Assembly (NCBI RefSeq): GCF_009650605.1
Contig: NZ_WAJT01000004.1
Span: 124,001-188,000, forward strand
Origin: Labrenzia sp. CE80
Lineage (GTDB): Bacteria > Pseudomonadota > Alphaproteobacteria > Rhizobiales > Stappiaceae
DNA: 64,000 nucleotides
Direction of reading: 5' to 3'
The notes beneath the pieces were generated by a model. It was not told where the DNA came from and did no database searches. It saw nothing but the letters and a program-made list of their open reading frames with translations. The position numbers and the translations under genes were made by a program. Shown piece after piece: positions 32,268-43,151 of the stretch (the first letter of the stretch is position 1; every line of letters begins with the position of its first letter).

Positions 32268-33206
32268 ATGGTGACATTTCGAGGACTTGCGGTCCTCTTG
32301 GCGGCGTTGGGACTGGCTGTTGTGTTGGCAACGCCTTCCGAAGCGCAGCTTTTCGGTCGGAAGAAGGATGATTCAACAGTTCGTGTAAATGAGCTGGAGG
32401 AGCGCCTGAGAGTTTTGACCGGTCAGATCGAACAGCTGTCATTTCAAATGCGTGAACTGCAGGATCAGATGCGGCGCATGCAGGAAGACAACGAGTATCG
32501 CTTCCAGCAACTCGAAGGGGGCACGCCGGGCAAACGCTCGGACATTGGGCAGCCCTCTCAAACAAATGGCGCGCAGGAGTTTTCAGGCGCGCCGAAATCG
32601 CTTGGAACCTTGCCGGCGTCTGGCTCTGGCGATGCGGATTGGTCGGCGACCGGCGGATATGAAAACGGCACGACGAATCTGCCAACCAACGGGCCGATTG
32701 ATCTGTCAGCACTCGCTGGCGGCGCTGCCGACGTTCCAACAGGTCCGACCGGCCTAGATGCACCGCAGGACCCGCTGACGACACAGTCGGCGCAGACTTT
32801 TGCCGGCCTGAGCGCAAGTGGTGACCCGCGAGAGGACTACGACCGCGCCTACAGCTATGCGGTCAATGGTCAATATGCCGCAGCAGAAGAAGGCTTTCGC
32901 GCCTTCATCGAGACCTATCCTGACGACAGGTTGGCCCCCAACGCTCAGTTCTGGTTGGGCGAGAGCCTTCTGGCGCAGCGCAATTACCGAGATGCTGCCG
33001 ATGCCTTCCTGAAGACCTACACGGACAATCCTGGAAGTGATAAAAGCCCCGACAGTCTGCTGAAGCTTGGGCTTTCCCTGAACGGCCTTGGCGAGGGCGA
33101 CGCCGCCTGTGCGACCTTTGCTGAGCTGTTGAACAAGTTCCCAAATGCTGCACCTGCCGTGCTCAGCCAGGCGCGGGAAGAACGTACCCGTGCGCAGTGC
33201 TCCTGA
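32268..33206 (+). CDS. ybgF: Tol-Pal system protein YbgF / CpoB
   Basis: 312-residue periplasmic protein that coordinates peptidoglycan synthesis with outer-membrane constriction. A signal peptide (about 1-25, LAVLLAALGLAVVLATPSEAQ) is followed by a trimerising coiled coil (about 35-78, VNELEERLRVLTGQIEQL), a Gly/Thr-rich linker and C-terminal TPR repeats from about 185 (DYDRAYSYAVNGQYAAAEEGF, APNAQFWLGESLLAQRNY). ATG at 32268 follows AGGAGGATAGT; upstream codons to 32166 have no similarity. A GCCAAAATTTGGC palindrome lies at 32180-32192 before it. The end overlaps tilS. Confidence 0.93.
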   Translation: MVTFRGLAVLLAALGLAVVLATPSEAQLFGRKKDDSTVRVNELEERLRVLTGQIEQLSFQMRELQDQMRRMQEDNEYRFQQLEGGTPGKRSDIGQPSQTNGAQEFSGAPKSLGTLPASGSGDADWSATGGYENGTTNLPTNGPIDLSALAGGAADVPTGPTGLDAPQDPLTTQSAQTFAGLSASGDPREDYDRAYSYAVNGQYAAAEEGFRAFIETYPDDRLAPNAQFWLGESLLAQRNYRDAADAFLKTYTDNPGSDKSPDSLLKLGLSLNGLGEGDAACATFAELLNKFPNAAPAVLSQAREERTRAQCS

Positions 33207-34512
33207 GCTGCACGCCTGCGATCTGGTTCTAAGTTCAGATCAGATCGACCAGACCTTCAAGAATTTTCATGCCTTTTCCTGTCTCGCGATCGGCGTGTCA
33301 GGCGGCTCTGATTCACTCGCCCTTCTTCGTCTGCTGCATGACTGGCAACAACGCTCGCGTTGGCCCGGTCGCTTTCTTGTGTTGACCGTGGATCATGGTC
33401 TTCGGAACGAAAGCGCACAGGAAGCAGAGTTTGTAGATGATCTTTGCCAAAGGCTCGGCGTTGACCACAGGACGCTTCGTTGGACGTCTGCCAAGCCAAC
33501 ATCAAATCTTCAGGACGAGGCCCGAAAGGCGCGTTACAGGCTTTTTGCCGAGGCAATGTCCGAGGCCAATGCGGAAGCGCTTGTTCTCGCCCATCATAAA
33601 GATGATCAGGTCGAGACATTTCTGGACCGGCTCACGCGGGGCAGCGGCGTTTATGGCCTCGGCGCAATGCGCGCGGATGAGCTCGCTGGTCCAGAGGGAT
33701 TGCGCCTCTTGCGACCATTGCTGGGTGTTCCAAAGTCGCAGTTGCAGGCGACCTTGCAGCAAATGGGGCAGGGCTGGTGTCACGACCCCTCAAATGACAG
33801 CACGGCCTACAAGCGCGTTCGATTGAGGCATCTGGCGGCGGAACTCGCAGCAGAGGGGCTGGATGTCGAACGGGTGGTTGAGACTGCGGGACGGCTTCGG
33901 CGTGCCGCCGATGCCATCGACGCTTGGGTTGGCGATGTGTTGCAGAACAATGTTGACGAGCATCCCGCTGGTCCACTCGGGTTGCTCTGCGAGCGGTATT
34001 CAGGATTGCCGGAGGAAGTTCGGCTCAGGCTGCTTTCACGCCTTATCCTCCGGGTAACGGGAAACATCTATCCGCCGCGGCTTGCCAAGCTTGAGGCCCT
34101 TGATCTTGCGCTGTGCACCAATGCGGACGTTCGCTTGACCCTTGGCGGTGCTCAGATTGTGCGCTTTGGCGACCGTTTTTGTTTCTGGAAGGAGGCAGGG
34201 AGGCGTCCGCTGGAAACCATAAACCTGTGCGGGCCGGGGAGCATGGTTTGGGATGAACGTTTTCGTGTTTCGTCAATGCTTGGCGAAACAGCCGAAGAAG
34301 GTATGATGATCGGGCCATTGGCTGCTGCACCTACCGTCGGCGATGAGTTCGCCTTTCCTGAGGACATCCCGAAGGATGCTTTTGCCACATGTCTAGCAAT
34401 TTGGCGGGGCGATAAGCTCTTGCTGGTTCCGGGACTTTTCCATTCTGATCCAGAGATTAAGGCGTCGATCGCAGTGGACTACCTGCGAAAATTGCCAATG
34501 CACACCATCTAA
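33190..34512 (+). CDS. tilS: tRNA(Ile)-lysidine synthetase TilS
   Basis: 440-residue enzyme that attaches lysine to cytidine 34 of tRNA-Ile(CAU), changing its decoding from Met to Ile. The PP-loop ATP site is IGVSGGSDSLALL at about 34-46, followed by LTVDHGLRNES and the family's AHHKDDQVETFLDRLTRGSG. The C-terminal region is weakly conserved. The start is not certain: GTG at 33190, inside the ybgF end by 17 bases, has a purine-rich site upstream and gives MRSAPELHACD; no suitable ATG exists. Between ybgF and ftsH as in other rhizobia. Confidence 0.9.
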   Translation: MRSAPELHACDLVLSSDQIDQTFKNFHAFSCLAIGVSGGSDSLALLRLLHDWQQRSRWPGRFLVLTVDHGLRNESAQEAEFVDDLCQRLGVDHRTLRWTSAKPTSNLQDEARKARYRLFAEAMSEANAEALVLAHHKDDQVETFLDRLTRGSGVYGLGAMRADELAGPEGLRLLRPLLGVPKSQLQATLQQMGQGWCHDPSNDSTAYKRVRLRHLAAELAAEGLDVERVVETAGRLRRAADAIDAWVGDVLQNNVDEHPAGPLGLLCERYSGLPEEVRLRLLSRLILRVTGNIYPPRLAKLEALDLALCTNADVRLTLGGAQIVRFGDRFCFWKEAGRRPLETINLCGPGSMVWDERFRVSSMLGETAEEGMMIGPLAAAPTVGDEFAFPEDIPKDAFATCLAIWRGDKLLLVPGLFHSDPEIKASIAVDYLRKLPMHTI

Positions 34513-34714
34513 CATCGCAAAAACTCCGTCGATTTTTTGCCGGCTTTGTCGTGGATAAGAAAAAAAGCACCTGATTCACTTTGAGATTTAAGAAAAAAGT
34601 CAGTGCAATTGCGCAAGAATGGCGCACCGCCTTGGCAGAGGGCTCTCTGCGACCTATCTTGGGATCAAGTACAAACCCGCGCACGTTGCCGCCCTTGGCG
34701 GTAAAGGGATCGAA

Positions 34715-36637
<1,923 letters not shown>

Positions 36638-36660
36638 TAAAGCCACAGTTCGTTGATTGA

Positions 36661-36687
36661 AATGCCCGGTCTTGACCGGGCATTTTT
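36661..36687 (+). terminator. Terminator of ftsH
   Basis: 10-bp perfect stem AATGCCCGGT/ACCGGGCATT (36661-36670 with 36675-36684), 4-base loop, T run. Confidence 0.9.
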
Positions 36688-36803
36688 CTTGGCAAATATC
36701 CGTAACATTTGCTCATAATTTTTGAACCGTTTTGTGGGACGATCCGGGTTAGGGTCTGGGCTCAAAAGAGCTGCGACGAACACTTACAGGGACATCAACT
36801 CTC

Positions 36804-38147
36804 ATGCGCAAGTTCTTCGGAACGGATGGCATCCGCGGCCGTGCAAATGTATTTCCCATGACAGCCGAAATGGCGCTCAAGGTCGGCATGGCCGCTGGGC
36901 TGGCCTTCAAGAATGGTGAGCATCGCCACCGGGTCGTGATCGGCAAGGATACGCGTCTGTCAGGGTATATGATCGAAAATGCGCTTGTTGCCGGGTTTAC
37001 GTCCGTTGGTATGGATGTATTCCTCCTTGGCCCGATGCCGACACCTTCCGTCGCCATGCTGACCCGATCCCTGAGGGCCGACCTTGGGGTGATGATCTCT
37101 GCATCTCACAATCCTTTCCACGACAATGGCATCAAGTTTTTCGGGCCGGACGGGTTCAAGCTTAGTGACGGCATCGAGCTCGAGATCGAGGCCCTGGCTG
37201 AAAGCGATATGACCAATCGCCTTTCAGGTTCCGGAGAGCTCGGCAGAGCGCGGCGAATCGAAGGCGCGCAGCAGCGTTACATCGAATTTGCCAAGCGTAC
37301 CTTGCCGCGCGAGATGAGCCTCGAAGGTCTGCGCGTTGTCATCGATTGTGCCAATGGTGCCGCCTACAAGGTTGCTCCCGAAGCACTTTGGGAGCTGGGC
37401 GCGGATGTTGTCAGCCTCGGAGTGTCTCCTGATGGTTTCAACATCAACAAGGATTGTGGGTCGACTTCTACGGATGCGCTTGCCAAAAAAGTTCATGAAG
37501 TACGCGCAGATATCGGCATCGCTCTTGATGGCGATGCGGACCGGGTCATCATCGTGGATGAGAATGGCAACGTGATTGACGGCGACCAGTTGATGGCTGT
37601 TGTCGCGCAGTCCTGGCAGGCACATAACCGCCTTTCACAGCCAGGTATCGTTGCGACCGTTATGTCAAACCTTGGGCTCGAGCGTTATCTCGGTGACCTT
37701 GGGCTGTCACTTGCCCGAACCAAGGTTGGCGACCGCTATGTGGTCGAGCATATGCGGGCGCAGGGCTATAATGTCGGCGGTGAGCAGTCTGGCCATATTG
37801 TTCTTTCTGATTTTGCAACGACGGGAGACGGCTTGATCGCAGCACTTCAGGTCATGGCCTGTGTGAAAGACATGGGACGATCGGTTTCCGAGGTTTGCCG
37901 GCGGTTTGAGCCAGTGCCCCAGCTGTTGAAGAACGTGCGCTATAGCGGTGGCACCCCACTTGAGCAGGCTGACGTTCGGGCTGCTATCGAAGATGGTGAG
38001 GACCGGCTTGGCAATTCGGGCCGGCTCGTCATTCGTGCGTCCGGAACTGAACCGCTTATCCGCGTCATGGCGGAGGGAGATGATGCTGGTCTCATCAAGC
38101 AGGTTGTCAATGACATCGCCGATGTTGTTGCCAGGACGGCGGCATGA
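36804..38147 (+). CDS. glmM: Phosphoglucosamine mutase GlmM
   Basis: 447-residue cytosolic enzyme interconverting glucosamine 6-phosphate and glucosamine 1-phosphate on the way to UDP-GlcNAc, peptidoglycan and LPS. Seen are RKFFGTDGIRGRANVFP at the start, the catalytic serine in ISASHNPFHDNGIK (Ser101), the Mg-binding ALDGDADRVI around 240-249, GEQSGHIVLSDFATTGDG and the C-terminal phosphate loop RASGTEPLIRVM. Conserved position directly after ftsH. Confidence 0.97.
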   Translation: MRKFFGTDGIRGRANVFPMTAEMALKVGMAAGLAFKNGEHRHRVVIGKDTRLSGYMIENALVAGFTSVGMDVFLLGPMPTPSVAMLTRSLRADLGVMISASHNPFHDNGIKFFGPDGFKLSDGIELEIEALAESDMTNRLSGSGELGRARRIEGAQQRYIEFAKRTLPREMSLEGLRVVIDCANGAAYKVAPEALWELGADVVSLGVSPDGFNINKDCGSTSTDALAKKVHEVRADIGIALDGDADRVIIVDENGNVIDGDQLMAVVAQSWQAHNRLSQPGIVATVMSNLGLERYLGDLGLSLARTKVGDRYVVEHMRAQGYNVGGEQSGHIVLSDFATTGDGLIAALQVMACVKDMGRSVSEVCRRFEPVPQLLKNVRYSGGTPLEQADVRAAIEDGEDRLGNSGRLVIRASGTEPLIRVMAEGDDAGLIKQVVNDIADVVARTAA

Positions 38148-38245
38148 AAGCTTCATGAAGCGCTATTGAATTTGTAGGCTAACGAAGAGTCATCACTTTT
38201 CAAGTGACAGCTTTCTTTCGTTTATATTAACGAAGTCTTGGAATG

Positions 38246-38260
38246 TTAAGTTTATGTTAA
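38246..38260 (+). promoter_or_regulatory. CtrA box 1 upstream of the outer membrane protein gene
   Basis: Exact TTAA-GTTTATG-TTAA, matching the CtrA consensus TTAA-N7-TTAA. The region 38148-38385 is AT-rich and holds further TTAA half-sites near 38227 and 38276. Confidence 0.55.
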
Positions 38261-38288
38261 GGTAAAAAAACGGCGTTAAAGAACAGGG

Positions 38289-38303
38289 TTAAGTCGACCT
38301 TAA
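38289..38303 (+). promoter_or_regulatory. CtrA box 2 upstream of the outer membrane protein gene
   Basis: Exact TTAA-GTCGACC-TTAA, second full consensus match, 43 bases downstream of the first and 83 before the start codon. Confidence 0.55.
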
Positions 38304-38385
38304 TCATTTTTGACCAATCTGCCCTTGATGTATCTAGCGCGACCCGCAGAGGTTTATGCGGACGCCTGACGTAAAGGACGAGGAC

Positions 38386-39198
38386 ATGGTCATGTTTTTA
38401 AAGCGATTGTCTTTGACCGGTGCCGCAGTGGTTCTGTCATCTGCGGCCATGGCGGCTGACCTGCCGCCCCCGGTCATCGAACATATTCCGGAGGTTCCAG
38501 CATCCGGCGGTTGGTATTTGCGTGGCGATATTGGTTACAAGCTTTATGCGGATCCGAACGGTAGCTTCAACGATCCAGTCGTTGGCAACCTTCGCTATCA
38601 GCGCGAGACCATGGATGACGCCTGGATGATCGGCGTTGGTGTCGGTTACCAGTTCACTGACTATTTCCGCGGCGATTTGACGGTTGATTACGAGACAGCT
38701 GCCAAAGCTAAAGGGTATGCCGTTTGTGGTACATGTACCGGAGGCTTCTCGGAAGAAAGTACTGATATTGATGTCTGGACCGTAATGATCAACGGTTATG
38801 TTGACATCGGCACCTGGCACAACATTACACCATATGTTGGTGCCGGTATTGGTGCTGCCTACGTGAACACCAGCGGCACCACCTCCGTGAATCCTGGTTC
38901 GAATGCGGTCAATTATGACGGATCCCACAGTGAATGGAATTTCGCCTGGGCTTTGATGGCAGGTGCCTCTTATGCGGTGACTCCGAATTGGAGCATCGAC
39001 GCGGGCTACCGTTACAAGAACTTGGGTACTGCGAAAACCGTCAAGTACTACAATACGGGTTCAGGTGGCACGCGCTCAGAGTTCAAAGACCTTACAGCCC
39101 ACGAATTCCGTCTGGGTGCTCGTTATACCTTCGACAGCTATGCGGCGGCTCCAGCTCCGAGCTACTACCCAGCACAGCCGATCACCAGCAACTTCTAA
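38386..39198 (+). CDS. Outer membrane beta-barrel protein (Omp25/OmpA-like porin family)
   Basis: 270-residue eight-strand-type outer membrane protein. The signal peptide covers about 1-25 (LTGAAVVLSSAAMAADLPPP, cleaved after AMA). The mature part has the family start GGWYLRGDIGYKLY, alternating strands such as GVGVGYQFTDYFRGDLTVDYE and TPYVGAGIGAAYVNTSG, and HEFRLGARYTF near the end. Final residues are SNF, an aromatic C-terminus as expected for BAM targets. ATG at 38386 has AAAGGA at 7-10 bases; ATG at 38392 is also possible. Monocistronic, with a terminator. Two CtrA boxes upstream suggest cell-cycle control. Confidence 0.9.
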   Translation: MVMFLKRLSLTGAAVVLSSAAMAADLPPPVIEHIPEVPASGGWYLRGDIGYKLYADPNGSFNDPVVGNLRYQRETMDDAWMIGVGVGYQFTDYFRGDLTVDYETAAKAKGYAVCGTCTGGFSEESTDIDVWTVMINGYVDIGTWHNITPYVGAGIGAAYVNTSGTTSVNPGSNAVNYDGSHSEWNFAWALMAGASYAVTPNWSIDAGYRYKNLGTAKTVKYYNTGSGGTRSEFKDLTAHEFRLGARYTFDSYAAAPAPSYYPAQPITSNF

Positions 39199-39221
39199 GC
39201 TGGTCTTCGCAAGAGATTTGG

Positions 39222-39250
39222 AAAGCCGGCCCTTCGGGTCGGCTTTTTCT
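39222..39250 (+). terminator. Terminator of the outer membrane protein gene
   Basis: 11-bp stem with one G-U pair (39222-39232 with 39236-39246), TTC loop, T run (39244-39248). Confidence 0.85.
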
Positions 39251-39295
39251 GTTTGTGCGGCAATTTCCTCGAATTGAATTGACGAACTGCCGGAA

Positions 39296-39358
39296 CAGTC
39301 CTATCCCCATCAGTGGGCCACCCCTCCCCAACGAGGGGCTCCTATCTGTGAGGATAGA
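39296..39358 (+). ncRNA. serC RNA motif (structured leader of serC)
   Basis: The leader matches my memory of the alphaproteobacterial serC motif: a CCCCTC/GAGGGG hairpin (39321-39338) and a CTATC/GATAG hairpin (39342-39357), ending six bases before the start codon. The second arm contains the Shine-Dalgarno GAGGA (39350-39354). A second copy of CTATCCCC lies upstream at 39301-39308 and could compete for the same partners. Control of translation start is likely; the ligand, if any, is not known. Identity should be confirmed with the Rfam model. Confidence 0.75.
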
Positions 39359-39362
39359 TTAC

Positions 39363-40529
39363 ATGACTATAGGTATCACGAAGCCGGACGTGCGTCCGGC
39401 TAATCCCAATTTTTCGTCCGGACCTTGCTCCAAGCGACCTGGCTGGTCCCTTGAGGGCCTCGCTGATGCGCCGCTTGGCCGGTCTCATCGCGCCAAGGTT
39501 GGAAAAGCCAAACTGGCTGAGGCGATAGACCTGACACGCGAAGTGCTCAAGGTTCCCGCCGACTACCGGATCGGCATTGTCCCTGCATCAGACACTGGCG
39601 CCATCGAAATGGCTATGTGGTCGCTTCTCGGCGCCCGTCCGGTCGATATGCTCGCCTGGGAAAGTTTTGGTTCTGGCTGGGTCACGGACGTTCTGAAGCA
39701 GCTGAAATTGGACGGTGCCCGCAAGATCGAAGCGCCCTATGGCGAGTTACCTGATCTCGCAAGTATCGACTTTTCCCACGATGTCGTCTTCACTTGGAAT
39801 GGCACGACCTCCGGAGTTCGAGTTCCAAATGCGGACTGGATCCCTGCCGACCGTGAAGGTCTGACGATCTGTGACGCGACGTCTGCTGCGTTTGCGCAGG
39901 ATCTGGAATTTTCCAAGCTCGATGTTGTGACGTTCTCCTGGCAAAAAGTGCTTGGCGGCGAAGCTGCGCACGGGGTCTTGATCCTGAGCCCGCGGGCGGT
40001 CGAACGTCTCGAGAGCTATGTCCCATCCTGGCCTTTGCCAAAGATCTTCCGCATGACAAAGGGCGGCAAGTTGATCGAAGGCATCTTCAAGGGTGAGACG
40101 ATCAACACTCCGTCGATGCTCTGCGTCGAGGACTATCTTGATGCCCTGAAGTGGTCCCAATCCATCGGCGGTCTGGAAGGCTTGAAGGCTCGCGCTGATG
40201 GCAATTTGAAAGTCCTGGCCGACTGGGTTGAGAAGACCGACTGGGTGGATTTTCTGGCTGTCGAGCCAGCGACGAGATCCAACACGTCTGTCTGTTTCAA
40301 GGTGGTTGACCCGGACGTGACGGCGCTTCCGACGGATGCTCAGGCTGCATTTGCCAAGGCGATGGTTGCTGCGCTTGATGCCGAAGGCGTTGCCTATGAC
40401 ATCGGTGCCTACCGCGATGCCCCCTCCGGTTTGCGGATCTGGTCGGGCGCCACGATCGAAGCGTCTGATCTCGAGGCTCTGGTTGCCTGGCTTGACTGGG
40501 CTTTCACCGATCAGAAAGCACGCCTCTAG
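39363..40529 (+). CDS. serC: Phosphoserine transaminase
   Basis: 388-residue PLP-dependent aminotransferase making phosphoserine from 3-phosphohydroxypyruvate with glutamate. It belongs to the archaeal-type (about 370-390 residue) subgroup common in rhizobia. Seen are PNFSSGPCSKRPGWSLEGL at the start, ASDTGAIEMAMWSLLG, TWNGTTSGVRVPN and the PLP lysine in TFSWQKVLGGE near 198. ATG at 39363 sits right after the serC RNA hairpin; the longer open frame from 38934 runs through the outer membrane gene and leader and is not coding there. serA follows after 88 bases containing an imperfect GC hairpin (40564-40587). Confidence 0.95.
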   Translation: MTIGITKPDVRPANPNFSSGPCSKRPGWSLEGLADAPLGRSHRAKVGKAKLAEAIDLTREVLKVPADYRIGIVPASDTGAIEMAMWSLLGARPVDMLAWESFGSGWVTDVLKQLKLDGARKIEAPYGELPDLASIDFSHDVVFTWNGTTSGVRVPNADWIPADREGLTICDATSAAFAQDLEFSKLDVVTFSWQKVLGGEAAHGVLILSPRAVERLESYVPSWPLPKIFRMTKGGKLIEGIFKGETINTPSMLCVEDYLDALKWSQSIGGLEGLKARADGNLKVLADWVEKTDWVDFLAVEPATRSNTSVCFKVVDPDVTALPTDAQAAFAKAMVAALDAEGVAYDIGAYRDAPSGLRIWSGATIEASDLEALVAWLDWAFTDQKARL

Positions 40530-40617
40530 AGGCTGCAAATTCTTCAAGTGACACGGAAAATGTGCTCGACCGGTGACCCGGCCGAGCCCTCTTCAACACA
40601 ATTGAGGAGTGTGCCTT

Positions 40618-42204
40618 ATGGCTCCGAAAGTACTGATTTCAGATAAGCTGTCGCCTGCCGCCGTCCAGATCTTCAAGGATCGCGGGATCGATGTGGATTT
40701 CCAGCCTGACCTTGGCAAGGATAAGGAGAAACTCCTTGCCGCCATTGGCGACTATGATGGTCTCGCAATTCGATCGGCCACAAAGGTCACGGAAAAGATC
40801 ATTGCCGCAGCCGATAACCTCAAGGTGATCGGTCGGGCCGGTATCGGCGTCGACAACGTTGATATCCCGCATGCAACTGCACGCGGGATCATCGTCATGA
40901 ACACCCCGTTCGGCAACGCGATCACCACGGCCGAACACGCAATTGCGATGATGTTCTCGGCGGCACGGCAGATTCCGGCCGCGGATGTATCGACCCAGGC
41001 GGGCAAGTGGGAAAAATCGCGGTTTATGGGGAAGGAGATCACCGCAAAAACGTTGGGCCTGATCGGTTGCGGCAATATTGGCTCGATCGTGGCCGATCGG
41101 GCGATCGGGCTTAAGATGAAGGTGGTCGCTTTTGATCCGTTCCTCACGCCTGAGCGGGCCGTGGTGTTGGGCGTCGAGAAAGTCGAGCTCGACGAGCTTT
41201 TGCGCCGTGCCGATTTTCTGACGCTGCACACGCCTCTGACGGACAAAACCCGCAACATCATTGATGCGGCGGCGATTGAAAAAATGAAGCCAGGAGCATT
41301 CATCATAAATTGCGCCCGTGGGGGCTTGGTGGATGAGGCGGCAGTTCGCGCTGCATTGGACGACGGGAAGCTTGGTGGTGCCGCCTTTGATGTCTTCGTT
41401 CAGGAGCCGGCAAAGGAAAATACCCTGTTCGGTGCTCCCAATTTTGTATCGACGCCGCATCTAGGTGCATCAACCAGCGAAGCACAGGAAAATGTCGCGC
41501 TGCAGGTCGCAGAGCAGATGTGCGATTTCCTCTTGGAGGGGGCGGTTTCCAACGCGCTTAACATGCCCTCCATCTCGGCAGAAGAAGCTCCCAAACTGAC
41601 GCCATTTGTTCAGCTTGCCGAACAGCTGGGTTCTTTTGCCGGACAGCTCACCGAGAGCGGGATCAAGACGGTGCGTCTGGAATATGCTGGCGCTGTGGCT
41701 GATCTCAATACGAAGGCGCTGACATCAGCGGCGTTGACAGGGGTTCTGACCCCTCTACTTCAGACCGTGAACATGGTGTCGGCCCCGGTAGTGGCCCGTG
41801 AGCGGGGGATCGAAGTCGAAGAAATCCGCCGTGAGAAAAAAGGGGCCTATGAGACCTACATCCGGCTGACCTTGGTCACGGAGCATCAGGAGCGCTCCGT
41901 GGCGGGAACCGTGTTTGCAGATGGCAAGCCGAGGATTATCCAGGTCAAAGGCATCAACATGGAGGCCGAACTCGGGGCGCATATGCTCTATGTCACCAAT
42001 GAGGACAAGCCTGGTTTTATTGGTCATCTTGGCATGGAACTTGGGAGCGCAGGCGTGAACATTGCGACCTTCAATCTCGGACGTATCGCAGTTGGGCAGG
42101 ATGCGATTTGCCTTGTTGAAGTTGACGGCAAGGTGCCCCAGGAGGTGATGGACCGTTTGGCTGCGGTCTCTCATGTGAAGCAGGTGAAGTCTCTGTCGTT
42201 CTGA
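40618..42204 (+). CDS. serA: D-3-phosphoglycerate dehydrogenase
   Basis: 528-residue NAD-dependent enzyme committing 3-phosphoglycerate to serine synthesis. The long form has a catalytic part with IGRAGIGVDNVDI, the Rossmann motif GLIGCGNIGSIVADR at about 144-158, NCARGGLVDEAAVR and PHLGASTSEAQENVA. An intervening domain follows, and then a C-terminal ACT domain (about 450-528, MLYVTNEDKPGFIGHLG), where serine usually binds as feedback inhibitor. ATG at 40618 has GAGGAG upstream. Downstream of serC in one operon, ended by a terminator. Confidence 0.97.
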   Translation: MAPKVLISDKLSPAAVQIFKDRGIDVDFQPDLGKDKEKLLAAIGDYDGLAIRSATKVTEKIIAAADNLKVIGRAGIGVDNVDIPHATARGIIVMNTPFGNAITTAEHAIAMMFSAARQIPAADVSTQAGKWEKSRFMGKEITAKTLGLIGCGNIGSIVADRAIGLKMKVVAFDPFLTPERAVVLGVEKVELDELLRRADFLTLHTPLTDKTRNIIDAAAIEKMKPGAFIINCARGGLVDEAAVRAALDDGKLGGAAFDVFVQEPAKENTLFGAPNFVSTPHLGASTSEAQENVALQVAEQMCDFLLEGAVSNALNMPSISAEEAPKLTPFVQLAEQLGSFAGQLTESGIKTVRLEYAGAVADLNTKALTSAALTGVLTPLLQTVNMVSAPVVARERGIEVEEIRREKKGAYETYIRLTLVTEHQERSVAGTVFADGKPRIIQVKGINMEAELGAHMLYVTNEDKPGFIGHLGMELGSAGVNIATFNLGRIAVGQDAICLVEVDGKVPQEVMDRLAAVSHVKQVKSLSF

Positions 42205-42232
42205 GTACGGGCATCCAGCCAATTTGTTGGAG

Positions 42233-42262
42233 AGGCGGTCCTTTGGGCCGCCTTTTCTTTTT
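42233..42262 (+). terminator. Terminator of serA
   Basis: 9-bp stem with one G-U pair (42233-42241 with 42245-42253), TTT loop, T-rich run. It ends serA transcription just before the convergent transporter gene. Confidence 0.85.
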
Positions 42263-43151
42263 AGGTCAGACCGAGGCGGCGGAGGATGCGGCCGTCAAGA
42301 ACCAACAATCCCAAGAGCAGCAGGCCAAGTCCGCCAATCTGGAAGCCCGTCAGGCTCTCACCTAGAATTATCACGCCAAAAAGGATCGCCGTTGCCGGTA
42401 CGATAAGGGTCACCAGAGATGCATTGGTCGCGCCGGCGTCCGCAAGGAGCCTGAAATAGATCAGGTAGGCCGCCGCTGTTGCGACCAGTCCAAGGGCCAG
42501 GACGTTGGCCCAGACTTCAAATGAAACACTGGTCATCGTCCAGCTGCCTGACGACAGAACGGCGATCGGCAACATGATGAGGCTTGAGCCGGTAAGCTGT
42601 CCGGTCGCCGATATGACTGGCGGCAGATCCTTGAAACGCCTCGCATAGGCGGCGGCCAGCCCATAGGACAAGGCTGCCCCCAGACACGCCAGTTGGGCCC
42701 ATAGTGGATCGTGACCAGCTCCCGTCAAATTCGGCAGGAGCATCATCGCGACACCTGCAATGCCCAAGACGACACCTGCAGCTCTATGAAGCTGGACGGT
42801 CTCCTGCTGGAGCAGAACTGCGGCAATGACAAAGGTGAAAATCGGTGTCGTCGCGTTGAGGATCGACGCCAGTCCCGCGGAGATTTCGGTCTGTCCCCAA
42901 AAGAGAAGCGAAAAGGGAACGGCATTGTTCAGCAGCCCCATGACGAGAAAAGAGGCCAAGAGCGTGGGGGAGAGCGGGAACGAGAGGCCCCGGAGCCGCA
43001 AAACGACATGAAGGGCCAAACCTGCAATTAAAACTCGAAGAAAGACCAGAACAAGTGGAGGAATCTCTGCGACTGCGACCTTTGCGAAGAGAAATGAACC
43101 GCCCCAGATTGTGCCGAGCAGAAGCAGGAGAAACCAGTTCGCCAGTGTCAT
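42261..43151 (-). CDS. EamA/DMT family transporter
   Basis: 296-residue inner-membrane protein with about ten hydrophobic segments in two EamA repeats, the drug/metabolite transporter layout. The first repeat opens with FLLLLLGTIWGGSFLFAKVA and the second contains ALSYGLAAAYARR followed by more helices to LLLLGLLVLDGR. No substrate motif is known for the family. ATG at 43151 (MTLANWFLL) is chosen; ATG at 43166 is an alternative with no ribosome site. Convergent with serA and divergent from purA. Confidence 0.88.
   Translation of the reverse strand: MTLANWFLLLLLGTIWGGSFLFAKVAVAEIPPLVLVFLRVLIAGLALHVVLRLRGLSFPLSPTLLASFLVMGLLNNAVPFSLLFWGQTEISAGLASILNATTPIFTFVIAAVLLQQETVQLHRAAGVVLGIAGVAMMLLPNLTGAGHDPLWAQLACLGAALSYGLAAAYARRFKDLPPVISATGQLTGSSLIMLPIAVLSSGSWTMTSVSFEVWANVLALGLVATAAAYLIYFRLLADAGATNASLVTLIVPATAILFGVIILGESLTGFQIGGLGLLLLGLLVLDGRILRRLGLT

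Noticed and set aside
38934..39362. N-terminal extension of SerC through the outer membrane gene and leader
   Set aside because: The frame is open, but it overlaps the end of the beta-barrel gene, its terminator and the serC RNA; the family start is at 39363 with a good ribosome site.
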